A DNA stretch of 64,000 nucleotides from Alistipes putredinis DSM 17216 (GTDB lineage Bacteria; Bacteroidota; Bacteroidia; Bacteroidales; Rikenellaceae), in the NCBI RefSeq assembly GCF_000154465.1, contig NZ_DS499579.1:434001-498000 (forward strand), read 5' to 3'. The translations under genes and the position numbers were made by a program. This document shows, piece by piece, positions 1 through 7,307 of this stretch (position 1 is its first letter; each line of letters opens with the position of its first letter). The notes under the pieces are model-generated. The model was not told where the DNA came from, ran no database searches, and was given only the letters and a program-made list of their open reading frames with translations.

Positions 1-272
1 ACATAGCAGGCCGTGCCCATGCAGACCGAAATCGGGTATTTGCCTTTGGGCTTCATCGTGAAGAACGAATAGAACGACACCACGCCGTAAACCCGTGCGG
101 CCGAGATGCCCAACTCCAGGGCGATGAGCTCCTGTACCTCTTTGGGCAGATAGCCCAGCGTGTCCTGCACGCCGTGCAGGATGTTGATCAGTTCGCCCGG
201 GTCGTTGCCGTACTTTCGGCAGACGTTCTTTATCTCGTCGATTCTCCGTTGGGAGAGGCATATTTTTTCCAT
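1..272 (-). CDS. hydC: NuoE-like NADH-dehydrogenase/hydrogenase subunit (HydC), 3'-truncated by window edge
   Basis: The first 90 codons of a thioredoxin-like [2Fe-2S] subunit of the NuoE (24 kDa) family. The N-terminal helical part ends in a segment with C84 and C89 (VCMGTACY), the first two cluster ligands of the family; the second Cys pair lies outside the window. ATG at 272 begins 6 bp after the hydA stop, so this is the last visible gene of the hydrogenase operon. In HydABC complexes this subunit carries a [2Fe-2S] cluster next to the HydB flavin subunit. The start is supported by the tight spacing and the expected N-terminal length. Family assignment is confident; exact naming depends on the operon context. 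Confidence 0.85.
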   Translation of the reverse strand, partial: MEKICLSQRRIDEIKNVCRKYGNDPGELINILHGVQDTLGYLPKEVQELIALELGISAARVYGVVSFYSFFTMKPKGKYPISVCMGTACY

Positions 273-278
273 AACGTC

Positions 279-2048
279 TTATTTCTTGGGTTCCACGACC
301 GGTTTGCGGTCGTAATAACGGGTGTGGAGCAGTTCGTGCGAAAGCGGTCCGCAGGGTTCGCCGAGGAACTCTTCGTAGAGTGCCTGAATGTCGGGATTCT
401 CGTGCGACTTGCGCAGCGGTTTGGCGGCGTCTTCGGCGTAGAGGGCCTCGGCACGCCGTTTCAGAAGCTCTTCGTTGCCCCGGTGATAGGGTTGCCCGCC
501 GCCGTTGATGCAGCCGCCGGGACAGGCCATGATTTCGATGGCGTGGTAGGGCGATCGGCCGGCGCGGATCTCTTCGACCAGCCTGCGGGCGTTACCCAGC
601 CCGTGTGCGATGCCGATTTTGACGGGTACGCCGTCGAAGTCGATCGTCGCCGAACGGATTCCCGCCAGTCCGCGCAGTTCGGTGAAGTCGAGTTTCGGAA
701 GCGTTTTTTTCGTTTGTATTTCGTATGCCGTACGCACGGCTGCCTCGATCACGCCGCCTGTGGTGCCGAAGATGACGCCTGCACCGGTCGATTCGCCCAG
801 CGGACGGTCGAAATCGCTCTCCTCCAGTTCGTCGAAGTTCATGTTGGCGAAGCGGATCATGTGGGCCAGTTCGCGCGTGGTGATCGAAATGTTCACGTCC
901 GGATCGCCGTCTTTGCCGAATTCGGGGCGTGCGGCTTCCGATTTCTTCGCCACGCAGGGCATGACCGATACGACGATGAAATTCCGGCGGTCGATGCCCA
1001 GCTTGGGCGCCAGGTAGTTTTTGGCGATCGCGCCGAACATCTGTTGCGGCGACTTGGCCGTCGAGAGGTTCTCGCCCAGTTCGGGGAAATGCTTCTCCAT
1101 GAACGACACCCAGCCCGGACAGCAGGAGGTCATCAGGGGGATTTTGACCGTCCGGTCGCCCGCGAGATACTTGTTCAGGCGCTGGAGCAGTTCGGTGCCC
1201 TCCTCCATGATCGTCAGGTCGGCGGCGAAGTCGGTGTCGAAAACGTAGTCGAAGCCCAACCGACGCAGCGCTGTGGTCATCTTGCCCGTGACGCTCCGGC
1301 CTTCCAGTCCGAAATCCTGGCCGAGGGCCACGCGCACGGCGGGGGCGGTCTGCACCACGACCGTCTTGCCGGGATCGGCGAGCGCCTGCATCACCTCCCG
1401 GATGTTGCTGTTCTCCGAGAGGGCGCTGGTCGGACAGACGGCTACGCATTGGCCGCAATTGACGCAGTTGGTCGTTAGGATCGGATCGTTGAAGGCCGTG
1501 CAGAGGACCGAAGTGAATCCCCGGCCTACGACCGACAGGGCGCCGACGGTCTGGACTTGGTTGCAGACCGTTTCGCAGCGGCGGCAGAGGATGCACTTTT
1601 CCATGTTGCGCACCACCGACGGCGAGAGGTCCATCATCGGCTTGGTGGTTTCTCCCTTGTACTTGGCCTCGCGGATGCCGAGGTCTTTGGCCATGGTTTG
1701 CAGGCTGCAATAGCCGTTCTTCGAGCAGGTGAGGCATTCGTTGGGGTGGTCCGAGAGGATCAGCTCCAGAATGGTTTGCCGGGCGTTGATGACGCGGGGT
1801 GTGTGGGTGCGGACGACCATCCCTTCCGTGCAGACGGTTTTGCAGGCCGGAGCCAGGTTTTTGCGTCCTTCGACCTCTACGACGCAGATGCGGCAGACAC
1901 CGGGGTCGTTCTTGCAGCCCAGCTCGTGCAGGTTGAGGTAGCAGAGCGTCGGAATTTTGATGCCGACCGAAGCGGCCGCTTCGACCAGGTTGGTGCCCGG
2001 GGCGACCTCTGCGGTTCGGTTGTCGATGGTTAGTTTTATCGTTTCCAT
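279..2048 (-). CDS. hydA: [FeFe]-hydrogenase catalytic subunit HydA
   Basis: A 589-aa protein with the complete modular [FeFe]-hydrogenase plan. An N-terminal [2Fe-2S] ferredoxin domain has C36, C45, C52, C55 and C69; a His-Cys3 cluster has H101, C105, C108 and C114; two [4Fe-4S] clusters use C152/155/158/162 and C195/198/201/205. The H-cluster motifs are TSCCPGW (307-313), MPCVAKK (363-369) and an ACPGGCINGGGQP block (508-520), followed by a small-subunit-like tail. The open frame extends upstream to 2504, but METIKL at 2048 begins the ferredoxin domain directly and sits 23 bp after hydB. With HydB and HydC it should form a cytosolic complex coupling H2 with NADH and ferredoxin (family knowledge). 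All H-cluster cysteines are present, so it looks functional. Confidence 0.96.
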   Translation of the reverse strand: METIKLTIDNRTAEVAPGTNLVEAAASVGIKIPTLCYLNLHELGCKNDPGVCRICVVEVEGRKNLAPACKTVCTEGMVVRTHTPRVINARQTILELILSDHPNECLTCSKNGYCSLQTMAKDLGIREAKYKGETTKPMMDLSPSVVRNMEKCILCRRCETVCNQVQTVGALSVVGRGFTSVLCTAFNDPILTTNCVNCGQCVAVCPTSALSENSNIREVMQALADPGKTVVVQTAPAVRVALGQDFGLEGRSVTGKMTTALRRLGFDYVFDTDFAADLTIMEEGTELLQRLNKYLAGDRTVKIPLMTSCCPGWVSFMEKHFPELGENLSTAKSPQQMFGAIAKNYLAPKLGIDRRNFIVVSVMPCVAKKSEAARPEFGKDGDPDVNISITTRELAHMIRFANMNFDELEESDFDRPLGESTGAGVIFGTTGGVIEAAVRTAYEIQTKKTLPKLDFTELRGLAGIRSATIDFDGVPVKIGIAHGLGNARRLVEEIRAGRSPYHAIEIMACPGGCINGGGQPYHRGNEELLKRRAEALYAEDAAKPLRKSHENPDIQALYEEFLGEPCGPLSHELLHTRYYDRKPVVEPKK

Positions 2049-2071
2049 GCGGATTTGTCTTGGAGGAGTGG

Positions 2072-3862
2072 TTAGCGGATGCTGATTGCGCCGAACTTGC
2101 ATTTTTCGAGGCAGGTGCCGCACTTGATGCAGCGGGCCTGGTCGATGGCGTAGGGTTGTTTGGGGATGCCGCTGATGGCTCCCGGCGGACACATGCGAGC
2201 GCAGAGGGAGCAACCTTTGCAAACCTTGGGGTCGATCACGAAACTCATCAGGTCGCGGCAGCGGTGGGCCGTACAGTGGTGGTCCCGCACGTGGGCCACG
2301 TATTCGTCCCAGAAGTTTTCCAGGGTCGAAAGCACTGGATTGGGGGCCGTCTGCCCCAGGGCGCAGAGCGACGAGTCGCGGATTACGCGGGCGAGGTTCT
2401 GCAATTCGTCGAGGTCTTCGTCCCTGCCCAGTCCCCTGGTGATCCGGTCGAGAATCTCCAGCAGGCGTTTGTTTCCGATGCGGCAGGGCGTGCACTTGCC
2501 GCACGACTCATCGACGGTGAATTCGAGGTAGAATTTGGCCACCGACACCATGCAGTCGTCTTCGTCCATGACGATCATGCCGCCCGAACCCATCATCGAT
2601 CCGCTTGCCAGCAGGTTGTCGTAGTCGATCGGGGTGTCGAGGTGCTTCTCCGTGAGGCAGCCGCCCGACGGGCCGCCCGTCTGCACGGCCTTGAACTTCT
2701 TGCCGTTCTTGATGCCGCCGCCGATTTCGAAGATCACTTCGCGCAGCGTGGTGCCCATCGGCACCTCGATCAGGCCGACGTTATTGACCTTGCCCGCCAG
2801 GGCGAAGACTTTGGTGCCCTTGCTCTTTTCGGTGCCGATCGAGGAGAACCATTCGGCGCCCCGCAGGAGGATGGGCGGAATATTGGCGTAGGTTTCGACG
2901 TTGTTCACATTGGTCGGGTAGCCCTTGTAGCCCGATTCGCTCGGGTACGGGGGTTTCACGGTCGGTTCGCCGCGTCTGCCTTCCATCGAATGAATCAGCG
3001 CCGTCTCCTCGCCGCAGACGAAGGCGCCCGCGCCGTAGCGCAGCTCGATGTCGAACGAGAAGCCCGAGCCCAGGATGTCGTTGCCCAGCAGCCCGTATTC
3101 CCGCGCCTGTTCGATGGCTCGCCTGAGCCGTTCGATGGCCAGCGGGTATTCGGCGCGGATGTAGATCAGTCCGTGCGAGGCGCCCGTGCAGTAGCCGTTG
3201 ATGGCCATCGCTTCGAGGATCGAGTGGGGATCGCCTTCGAGGATCGAACGGTCCATGAATGCGCCCGGATCCCCTTCGTCGGCGTTGCAGACCACGTATT
3301 TGCGGTCGGCTTTCGCATCGCGCGTGATCTTCCACTTCAGGCCGGTGGGGAAACCGCCTCCGCCGCGCCCCCGCAGGCCGGAGTCGATGATCTCCTGCAA
3401 CACGTGGTCGGGCTGCATGCCGAGCACTTTGGCCAGGGCTGCGTAGCCGTCGCGGGCGATGTATTCGCCGATGTTCTCGGGGTCGATGAACCCGCAGTTC
3501 CGCAGGGCGATGCGCAGCTGCGGCTTGTAGAACTTCATGTGCTTGCTGTCGGGTACGTGCTGCCCCGTGTCGGGGGCCGTGTAGAGCAGCCGCTCTACCT
3601 TGCGGCCTTTGACGACATGCTCCCGGACGATCTCTTCGGCGTCTTCGGGTTTGACCGAGACGTAGAAGGTGTTGTCGGGGATCATCTTGACGATCGGCCC
3701 CTGCTCGCAGAAGCCGAAGCAGCCGGTGCGGATCACCCGTGTGCGCTCGGACTCTCCCGTTCGGTCGAGCGCCCGGCGCAGGGCCGCGATGATCTCCTCG
3801 CTCCGCGATGCCCGGCATCCCGTGCCGCCGCATACCAGGATGTAGTTATTGATTTTTGCCAT
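2072..3862 (-). CDS. hydB: NuoF-like NADH-binding flavin subunit HydB
   Basis: A 596-aa NuoF-type subunit. An N-terminal thioredoxin-like [2Fe-2S] domain carries C11, C16, C48 and C52. The FMN/NADH core follows with GRGGGGFPTGLKW at about 165-177 and GAGAFVCGEETAL near 285, then the ESCGKCTPCR [4Fe-4S] site near 460. Two C-terminal ferredoxin clusters (CKGCSLCARMCP and CIKCGTCLEKC) end the protein. This extended architecture is typical of bifurcating hydrogenase HydB rather than respiratory NuoF. It lies between the small ferredoxin gene and hydA on the minus strand. It is expected to oxidise or reduce NAD(H) and pass electrons to HydA. Confidence 0.95.
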   Translation of the reverse strand: MAKINNYILVCGGTGCRASRSEEIIAALRRALDRTGESERTRVIRTGCFGFCEQGPIVKMIPDNTFYVSVKPEDAEEIVREHVVKGRKVERLLYTAPDTGQHVPDSKHMKFYKPQLRIALRNCGFIDPENIGEYIARDGYAALAKVLGMQPDHVLQEIIDSGLRGRGGGGFPTGLKWKITRDAKADRKYVVCNADEGDPGAFMDRSILEGDPHSILEAMAINGYCTGASHGLIYIRAEYPLAIERLRRAIEQAREYGLLGNDILGSGFSFDIELRYGAGAFVCGEETALIHSMEGRRGEPTVKPPYPSESGYKGYPTNVNNVETYANIPPILLRGAEWFSSIGTEKSKGTKVFALAGKVNNVGLIEVPMGTTLREVIFEIGGGIKNGKKFKAVQTGGPSGGCLTEKHLDTPIDYDNLLASGSMMGSGGMIVMDEDDCMVSVAKFYLEFTVDESCGKCTPCRIGNKRLLEILDRITRGLGRDEDLDELQNLARVIRDSSLCALGQTAPNPVLSTLENFWDEYVAHVRDHHCTAHRCRDLMSFVIDPKVCKGCSLCARMCPPGAISGIPKQPYAIDQARCIKCGTCLEKCKFGAISIR

Positions 3863-3973
3863 CGGGTTGGATGCTTGTTAAAGATTCGGATCGTTTTCCT
3901 TCGTTTCAGATGCCCGGCTCGACGGTCGGACCTGTCGCCTCTTTCCGAAAATTCTCGGATTGCCGGACGCAGT

Positions 3974-4348
3974 TTATGCTTCGATCAGGCCTTCGGCCGT
4001 TTCGCCCCGGACGATTTGCCGCTCGACGAGCTCCGCGACGCGCTCGGCAGTGACATGGCCGTAAAGAACCGGCCTGCGGCCCGGCAGCGTGATTTCGACG
4101 GTGGGTTCGTCCTTGCAGTGTCCGGCGCAGCCGGTCTGGGTTACGATGCCCCGGATGCGACGGGCGGCCAGTTCTTCGACGAATGTTGCGAGGACCGCTT
4201 TGGCTCCGGCGGCGATGCCGCATTCGTCCATCGAAACCCGGATCTGGGGCAGCTCATCGGGTGTGTTGCTGTTTTCCCGGATCTCGAGGTCGGCACGCAG
4301 TTTTTCGCGCATGAGGCGCAATTCCTCCGGAGTGTTTATTTTTGCCAT
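3974..4348 (-). CDS. Thioredoxin-like [2Fe-2S] ferredoxin of the hydrogenase operon
   Basis: A 124-aa protein with the CGIAAGA segment (C43) and TGCAGHC (C74, C78) seen in small ferredoxin-like proteins encoded beside [FeFe]-hydrogenases. Only these three cysteines are visible, so a classical four-Cys [2Fe-2S] site is not complete from cysteines alone. It is the first gene of the hyd operon, about 110 bp upstream of hydB, and follows a promoter with a Rex-like inverted repeat. A role as electron carrier or accessory subunit of the complex is inferred from context. Confidence 0.85.
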   Translation of the reverse strand: MAKINTPEELRLMREKLRADLEIRENSNTPDELPQIRVSMDECGIAAGAKAVLATFVEELAARRIRGIVTQTGCAGHCKDEPTVEITLPGRRPVLYGHVTAERVAELVERQIVRGETAEGLIEA

Positions 4349-4444
4349 GTTTTCCGGTCGTTTAGAGTTTGATTTTTCAGGTTTGTTCGCTCCTGCCTGC
4401 CGAAAAATATCCCGGAAACGGAGCTTCTTTCGGGATCGGGTGGT

Positions 4445-4475
4445 TAAATATAATCATTTGTTATCAAAATAACAA
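4445..4475 (-). promoter_or_regulatory. Promoter of the hydrogenase operon
   Basis: Read on the minus strand, TTG (4475-4473) is followed by exactly 20 nt and TATATTTA (4452-4445), one base off the Bacteroidetes -7 consensus TAnnTTTG. It lies about 95 nt upstream of the ferredoxin start and faces the hyd genes. Confidence 0.65.
4458..4475. promoter_or_regulatory. Rex-like 18-bp inverted repeat operator
   Basis: TTGTTAT-N4-ATAACAA is a perfect 7-bp-arm inverted repeat lying between the -33 and -7 elements of the hyd promoter. Its length and arm layout match the redox repressor Rex operator (TTGTTAA-N4-TTAACAA type), differing at the innermost arm base pair. Rex is known to control hydrogenase and fermentation genes in other phyla. 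Occupancy would block RNA polymerase. The Rex assignment is inference; the palindrome is directly visible. Confidence 0.5.
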
Positions 4476-4501
4476 TAAAAACGGCCGGAAAAAAGGGGCG
4501 G

Positions 4502-4529
4502 AATAAAAAAGCGGTCCCAGAGAACCGCT
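4502..4529 (-). terminator. Possible intrinsic terminator with no obvious gene before it
   Basis: On the minus strand a 6-bp stem (AGCGGT/ACCGCT) with an 8-nt loop is followed by TTTTTTATT. It would stop transcripts entering from about 4530-4820, where no convincing ORF exists. The stem is short, so this is tentative. Confidence 0.4.
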
Positions 4530-4819
4530 GGAGCGGGGTGCGGGGTGTCCCGGAAACAGCCGGGTGGTCGATGAAGGTCGCTGCCGGGAAAAAGTATAGC
4601 GTTATGGCTTGTCCGGTCCGCAATGCCGCCGTCCCTGTTTCTGATGGGCGTTCCGGGGTTCCGGGATTTGTACCGGCTCGGCCCCGGTTGCGGCAGCAGT
4701 CGAGTGCCCGGCCGCGCATCGTCGGGCCGTTGCGGTGAAAGCCGAGTGCGCCCCCGGACGAGTATGGCGGCTTGCGTATCTTTTTTATCGTGGAGGATTG
4801 TCGCGGGAGAGTGATTGCG
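4530..4819. other. Intergenic stretch without a recognised gene
   Basis: About 290 bp between the possible terminator at 4502-4529 and the rnpB terminator. Open frames cross it on both strands, but they are Pro/Arg-rich, run through the terminators and resemble no family. No TAnnTTTG promoter was found on the minus strand. A small RNA ending at 4502 is possible but unsupported. Confidence 0.4.
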
Positions 4820-4849
4820 AAAAAGGCTGCCCATTGACGGGCAGCCTTT
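4820..4849 (-). terminator. Intrinsic terminator of rnpB
   Basis: On the minus strand a perfect 11-bp stem AAAGGCTGCCC/GGGCAGCCTTT with a 6-nt loop ends in a run of five U. It begins 7 nt after the 3' arm of RNase P helix P1, as expected for rnpB. Confidence 0.8.
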
Positions 4850-4856
4850 CGATTTT

Positions 4857-5203
4857 GCAGGCCCTGTAAGCCGGGTTCTGTGCTCCGGTTGCCCGGAGTC
4901 CCCATCATTTATCTAGGACGCCGGTCTCCCGGCGCCTCAAGCAACCTACCCCCCGGCATTGGACGAGCAACCCTTGATTGCCGGTATACATGGTCTTGCA
5001 ACCCACGAGATGTACTGTCCGAAGCGTATCGCTACCTTCGCGGTGGGCTCTTACCCCGCCTTTTCACCCTTACCCCTGCGGGGCGGTTATTTTCTGTTAC
5101 ACTTGCTATACCCTCACGGATATCAAGCCGTTAGCTTGCGTGGCGCTCTGCGTTGCCCGGACTTTCCTCCCCCTGTTGCCAGGCGGCGATGGAGCGGACC
5201 TGC
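4857..5203 (-). ncRNA. rnpB: RNase P RNA
   Basis: The minus strand carries the 5' conserved block GAGGAAAGTCCGGGC and the 3' block ACAGAACCCGGCTTA of bacterial RNase P RNA. The ends pair: GCAGGUCC at the 5' end (5203-5196) with GGGCCUGC at the 3' end (4864-4857), forming P1 with one G-U pair. The resulting length of about 347 nt fits a bacterial RNase P RNA. It is the catalytic subunit that removes tRNA 5' leaders. A -7 box lies just upstream and an intrinsic terminator just downstream, so it looks like an independent transcription unit. Confidence 0.95.
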
Positions 5204-5207
5204 GGGG

Positions 5208-5215
5208 CAAAGGTA
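5208..5215 (-). promoter_or_regulatory. -7 element of the rnpB promoter
   Basis: TACCTTTG on the minus strand ends 4 nt before the first base of P1, fitting the Bacteroidetes TAnnTTTG box with the RNA starting about 5 nt downstream. No clean -33 TTTG was found. Confidence 0.6.
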
Positions 5216-5505
5216 TGAATAAGTCGGGGATAAAAGTAAATTTATTCATGTTTTATCACGCGAAAATATTCGGGACGCAGTCGGGACAAGGGAAAATTTT
5301 GCAGGGAATACGTCTGCCGCTTTTGATCGGCTGCCGGCGACAAGGCTATCCGATTTGGTGCAGGTTGCGGCTTGTCGTGCGGGAAAGAGGTTTTCCTTCA
5401 GATTGTAATTATTTTATAATAAAAAATAATGTATTTATTGTTTGTTTATGTGAAAATTATTATAATTGTATTGGGTTATTTTGTATAAATCAAGTAGATT
5501 GGAAG

Positions 5506-6111
5506 ATGATAAGGAATATATTAGTTGTATTTTTATTGCTTTTTGTTGGTTTTTCATGTGATTTGAAAAATAGAAAAACAAAAAATTTAAGAGATATTTA
5601 TGGCCAAAATCTTATTTTACCTGGTCATGCGACATGGAAAATAGAAGGTCGTGATACGGTAATAAACATAGAAAATTTAGCACCTAAACTTGTTGTATAT
5701 TATAGTAGTGGAACATGTGCGCCATGTTCATTAAAAGGCTTGCATCATTGGGGGAAAATAATAGATAGTGTAGAATTAGTGGGACCCTCACTTGAAATAG
5801 TCTTTATTATTAAGGCGAATAGATACGACTCTTTGTTTTTTCATAGTTTAAATTCAGAGCATTTTATATTTCCTGTATTATGCGATAAGGAGGGGGAGTT
5901 TGAAGAAAATAATCTTTTACCTATAAATAAGGAATATAATGCCTTTTTGTTGGATTCAAATAACGAGGTTGTATATGTCGGGTCACCGCTATTAGGACGA
6001 AAAATGCGAAGTTTATTTATAAGTATAGTAAAAGTTCTGAATAATGATTATCGTAACGGTGTCAATAGTGACTTGCCATCATCTGATACCATAGATAATA
6101 TAAGTAGTTAA
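5506..6111 (+). CDS. Thioredoxin-like lipoprotein with CAPC motif, AT-rich islet
   Basis: A 201-aa protein with a hydrophobic leader ending in a lipobox (GFSC, Cys 18), predicting a lipid-anchored envelope protein. A thioredoxin-like core contains SSGTCAPCS, a CXXC redox pair, followed by helix and beta segments as in TlpA/AhpC-type proteins. The frame is open from 4978, but the upstream part runs through rnpB and is implausible; ATG 5506 starts the leader. Base composition is visibly AT-rich, unlike almost everything else here, which suggests horizontal acquisition. It is followed 76 bp later by a second AT-rich lipoprotein gene with paired cysteines. A role in disulfide exchange in the periplasm is inferred from the motif and neighbour. 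Confidence 0.75.
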   Translation: MIRNILVVFLLLFVGFSCDLKNRKTKNLRDIYGQNLILPGHATWKIEGRDTVINIENLAPKLVVYYSSGTCAPCSLKGLHHWGKIIDSVELVGPSLEIVFIIKANRYDSLFFHSLNSEHFIFPVLCDKEGEFEENNLLPINKEYNAFLLDSNNEVVYVGSPLLGRKMRSLFISIVKVLNNDYRNGVNSDLPSSDTIDNISS

Positions 6112-6187
6112 TCAAGCGGTGAATGGCATAAAATAATAGGATTTATACATATTCATTTAATATGTTTTATATATAAAGATTGATTCT

Positions 6188-6886
6188 ATGAGAAAATATA
6201 TGTATTTGATATCTATTTTGATATTATCATCATGTCAAGTTGCAGATGTCCAAAATGGTACAGAAAAGAAAGATAATTTTTTGCAGGAGGTTGGTCGCTT
6301 AAGTGATTTTGTATTGTCTCAATCAAAAGTTGGAGGGTATCTGTCTGAAGAAGATGCTGTAATTTTAGATAATTGGTTAAAAGAGTTGTCTACTCGATAT
6401 GATTTTCAAAATAATTTTGATTATTGTGGAGATATTTATACTCGTTCTGATTATGAACCAGATTTTTATGATTATTTGAATTGGATTGAAGAAAATGCTA
6501 CTTCTGGTTTTTACCAAATTATTTATCGTTGGCTGGTTGATGAAGAATTTGATGATGATTTAAATCAAATTCTTGCAAACACTATTTTGTTGCCGAATGA
6601 ACAGGTTGCAATAGCTGTTGTTTATCCATTGGTACAAAATTCTTTGGTGGAATTTGAAAGCCGAGGGGGAGTTGATCAATGTTACGATCAATATAATAGT
6701 GATATAAAACGCTGTAAAAGGGATTATCATATAACTATGGCTGTGGTGACTGCCGTTTCGGTCTTATCCGGAGGAAGCGCTGCACCGGCTGCTGCGGTAT
6801 CCCTCGTTGGAAATACCGTTGCTTTGAAGAGTTGCATGGATGGTGCTGCCCGAACTTTTGATATTTGTGTGAAGTATGCAAAATAG
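6188..6886 (+). CDS. Lipoprotein with twin C-X10-C motifs flanking a Gly/Ala/Val-rich segment
   Basis: A 232-aa protein, not recognised. The leader ends in LILSSC (Cys 16), a lipobox. The middle is acidic and aromatic (Asp/Tyr-rich). Near residues 165-232 there are two matched modules: CYDQYNSDIKRC and CMDGAARTFDIC, each C-X10-C with Asp at the third position, separated by a hydrophobic Ala/Val/Gly/Ser-rich stretch of about 35 residues. This could fold as a disulfide-linked helical hairpin around a membrane-active helix. The first two thirds are AT-rich, and composition switches towards the host average at about 6738, inside the gene. It sits directly behind a CAPC thioredoxin-like lipoprotein, a plausible oxidoreductase partner (inference). 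Confidence 0.7.
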   Translation: MRKYMYLISILILSSCQVADVQNGTEKKDNFLQEVGRLSDFVLSQSKVGGYLSEEDAVILDNWLKELSTRYDFQNNFDYCGDIYTRSDYEPDFYDYLNWIEENATSGFYQIIYRWLVDEEFDDDLNQILANTILLPNEQVAIAVVYPLVQNSLVEFESRGGVDQCYDQYNSDIKRCKRDYHITMAVVTAVSVLSGGSAAPAAAVSLVGNTVALKSCMDGAARTFDICVKYAK

Positions 6887-7223
6887 AGATTCGAATTGGA
6901 GACATTTTCTGGGAGACCGCTGTCGGATCGTGCGATGCGATCCGGTTCCCGGGCGGATATTCACTTCCGAGAGGCTGCTGTGGGCTTTGGCGGTTGTGAT
7001 CGGAATCGAGCTGCTTGTTTCCCAGGTCATCTCTTGGGAAGTATCGGTTTGGGTAGCGATGTGTGGTGACGGTTTGCTTGCACTCGGGACCTTGGGGTTG
7101 TTCCTGGCCCGAATATACCGCAACCGGGAGGTGGACTGGTTGTTGCTTTTCGTTGCCGTGATGATGGTGCTGTTGGCCGCTAATCATTGGGAGATAGCGC
7201 AGAGCCATCCGATCGCGGGGTGA
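6876..7223 (+). CDS. Small membrane protein, unknown function
   Basis: A 115-aa ORF whose ATG overlaps the end of the previous gene by 11 bp. Three hydrophobic segments are visible (about residues 35-53, 58-78 and 88-104), suggesting a polytopic inner-membrane protein. Codon use is GC-rich like the host, in contrast to the two preceding genes. No family recognised. The overlap suggests translational coupling, but the first 20 residues are unlike a membrane-protein start, so the true start may lie further in. Confidence 0.5.
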   Translation: MQNRDSNWRHFLGDRCRIVRCDPVPGRIFTSERLLWALAVVIGIELLVSQVISWEVSVWVAMCGDGLLALGTLGLFLARIYRNREVDWLLLFVAVMMVLLAANHWEIAQSHPIAG

Positions 7224-7243
7224 TACGCCCCGTTGTTTCTCTA

Positions 7244-7287
7244 ACGCCGAGTCGCCGGAACCTGCAAAAGGCCCGGCGATTCGGCGT
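7244..7287. terminator. Long inverted repeat between convergent genes
   Basis: A 15-bp arm (7244-7258) pairs with 7273-7287 with a single G-U position and a 14-nt loop. It lies between the plus-strand membrane protein and the end of the minus-strand Bat operon. Neither side has a strong U-tract next to the stem, so it may be a bidirectional mRNA-end hairpin rather than a classical terminator. Confidence 0.5.
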
Positions 7288-7307
7288 CAGAGGTGAATCG
7301 CTGTTTT

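Noticed and set aside
4444..4908. Minus-strand ORF of 154 aa between rnpB and the hyd operon
   Set aside because: It runs through the rnpB terminator and the hairpin at 4502, is Pro/Arg-rich and has no family features.
4978..5505. Upstream extension of the CAPC lipoprotein frame to 4978
   Set aside because: It overlaps rnpB on the opposite strand and lacks a signal; the lipobox leader starts at 5506.
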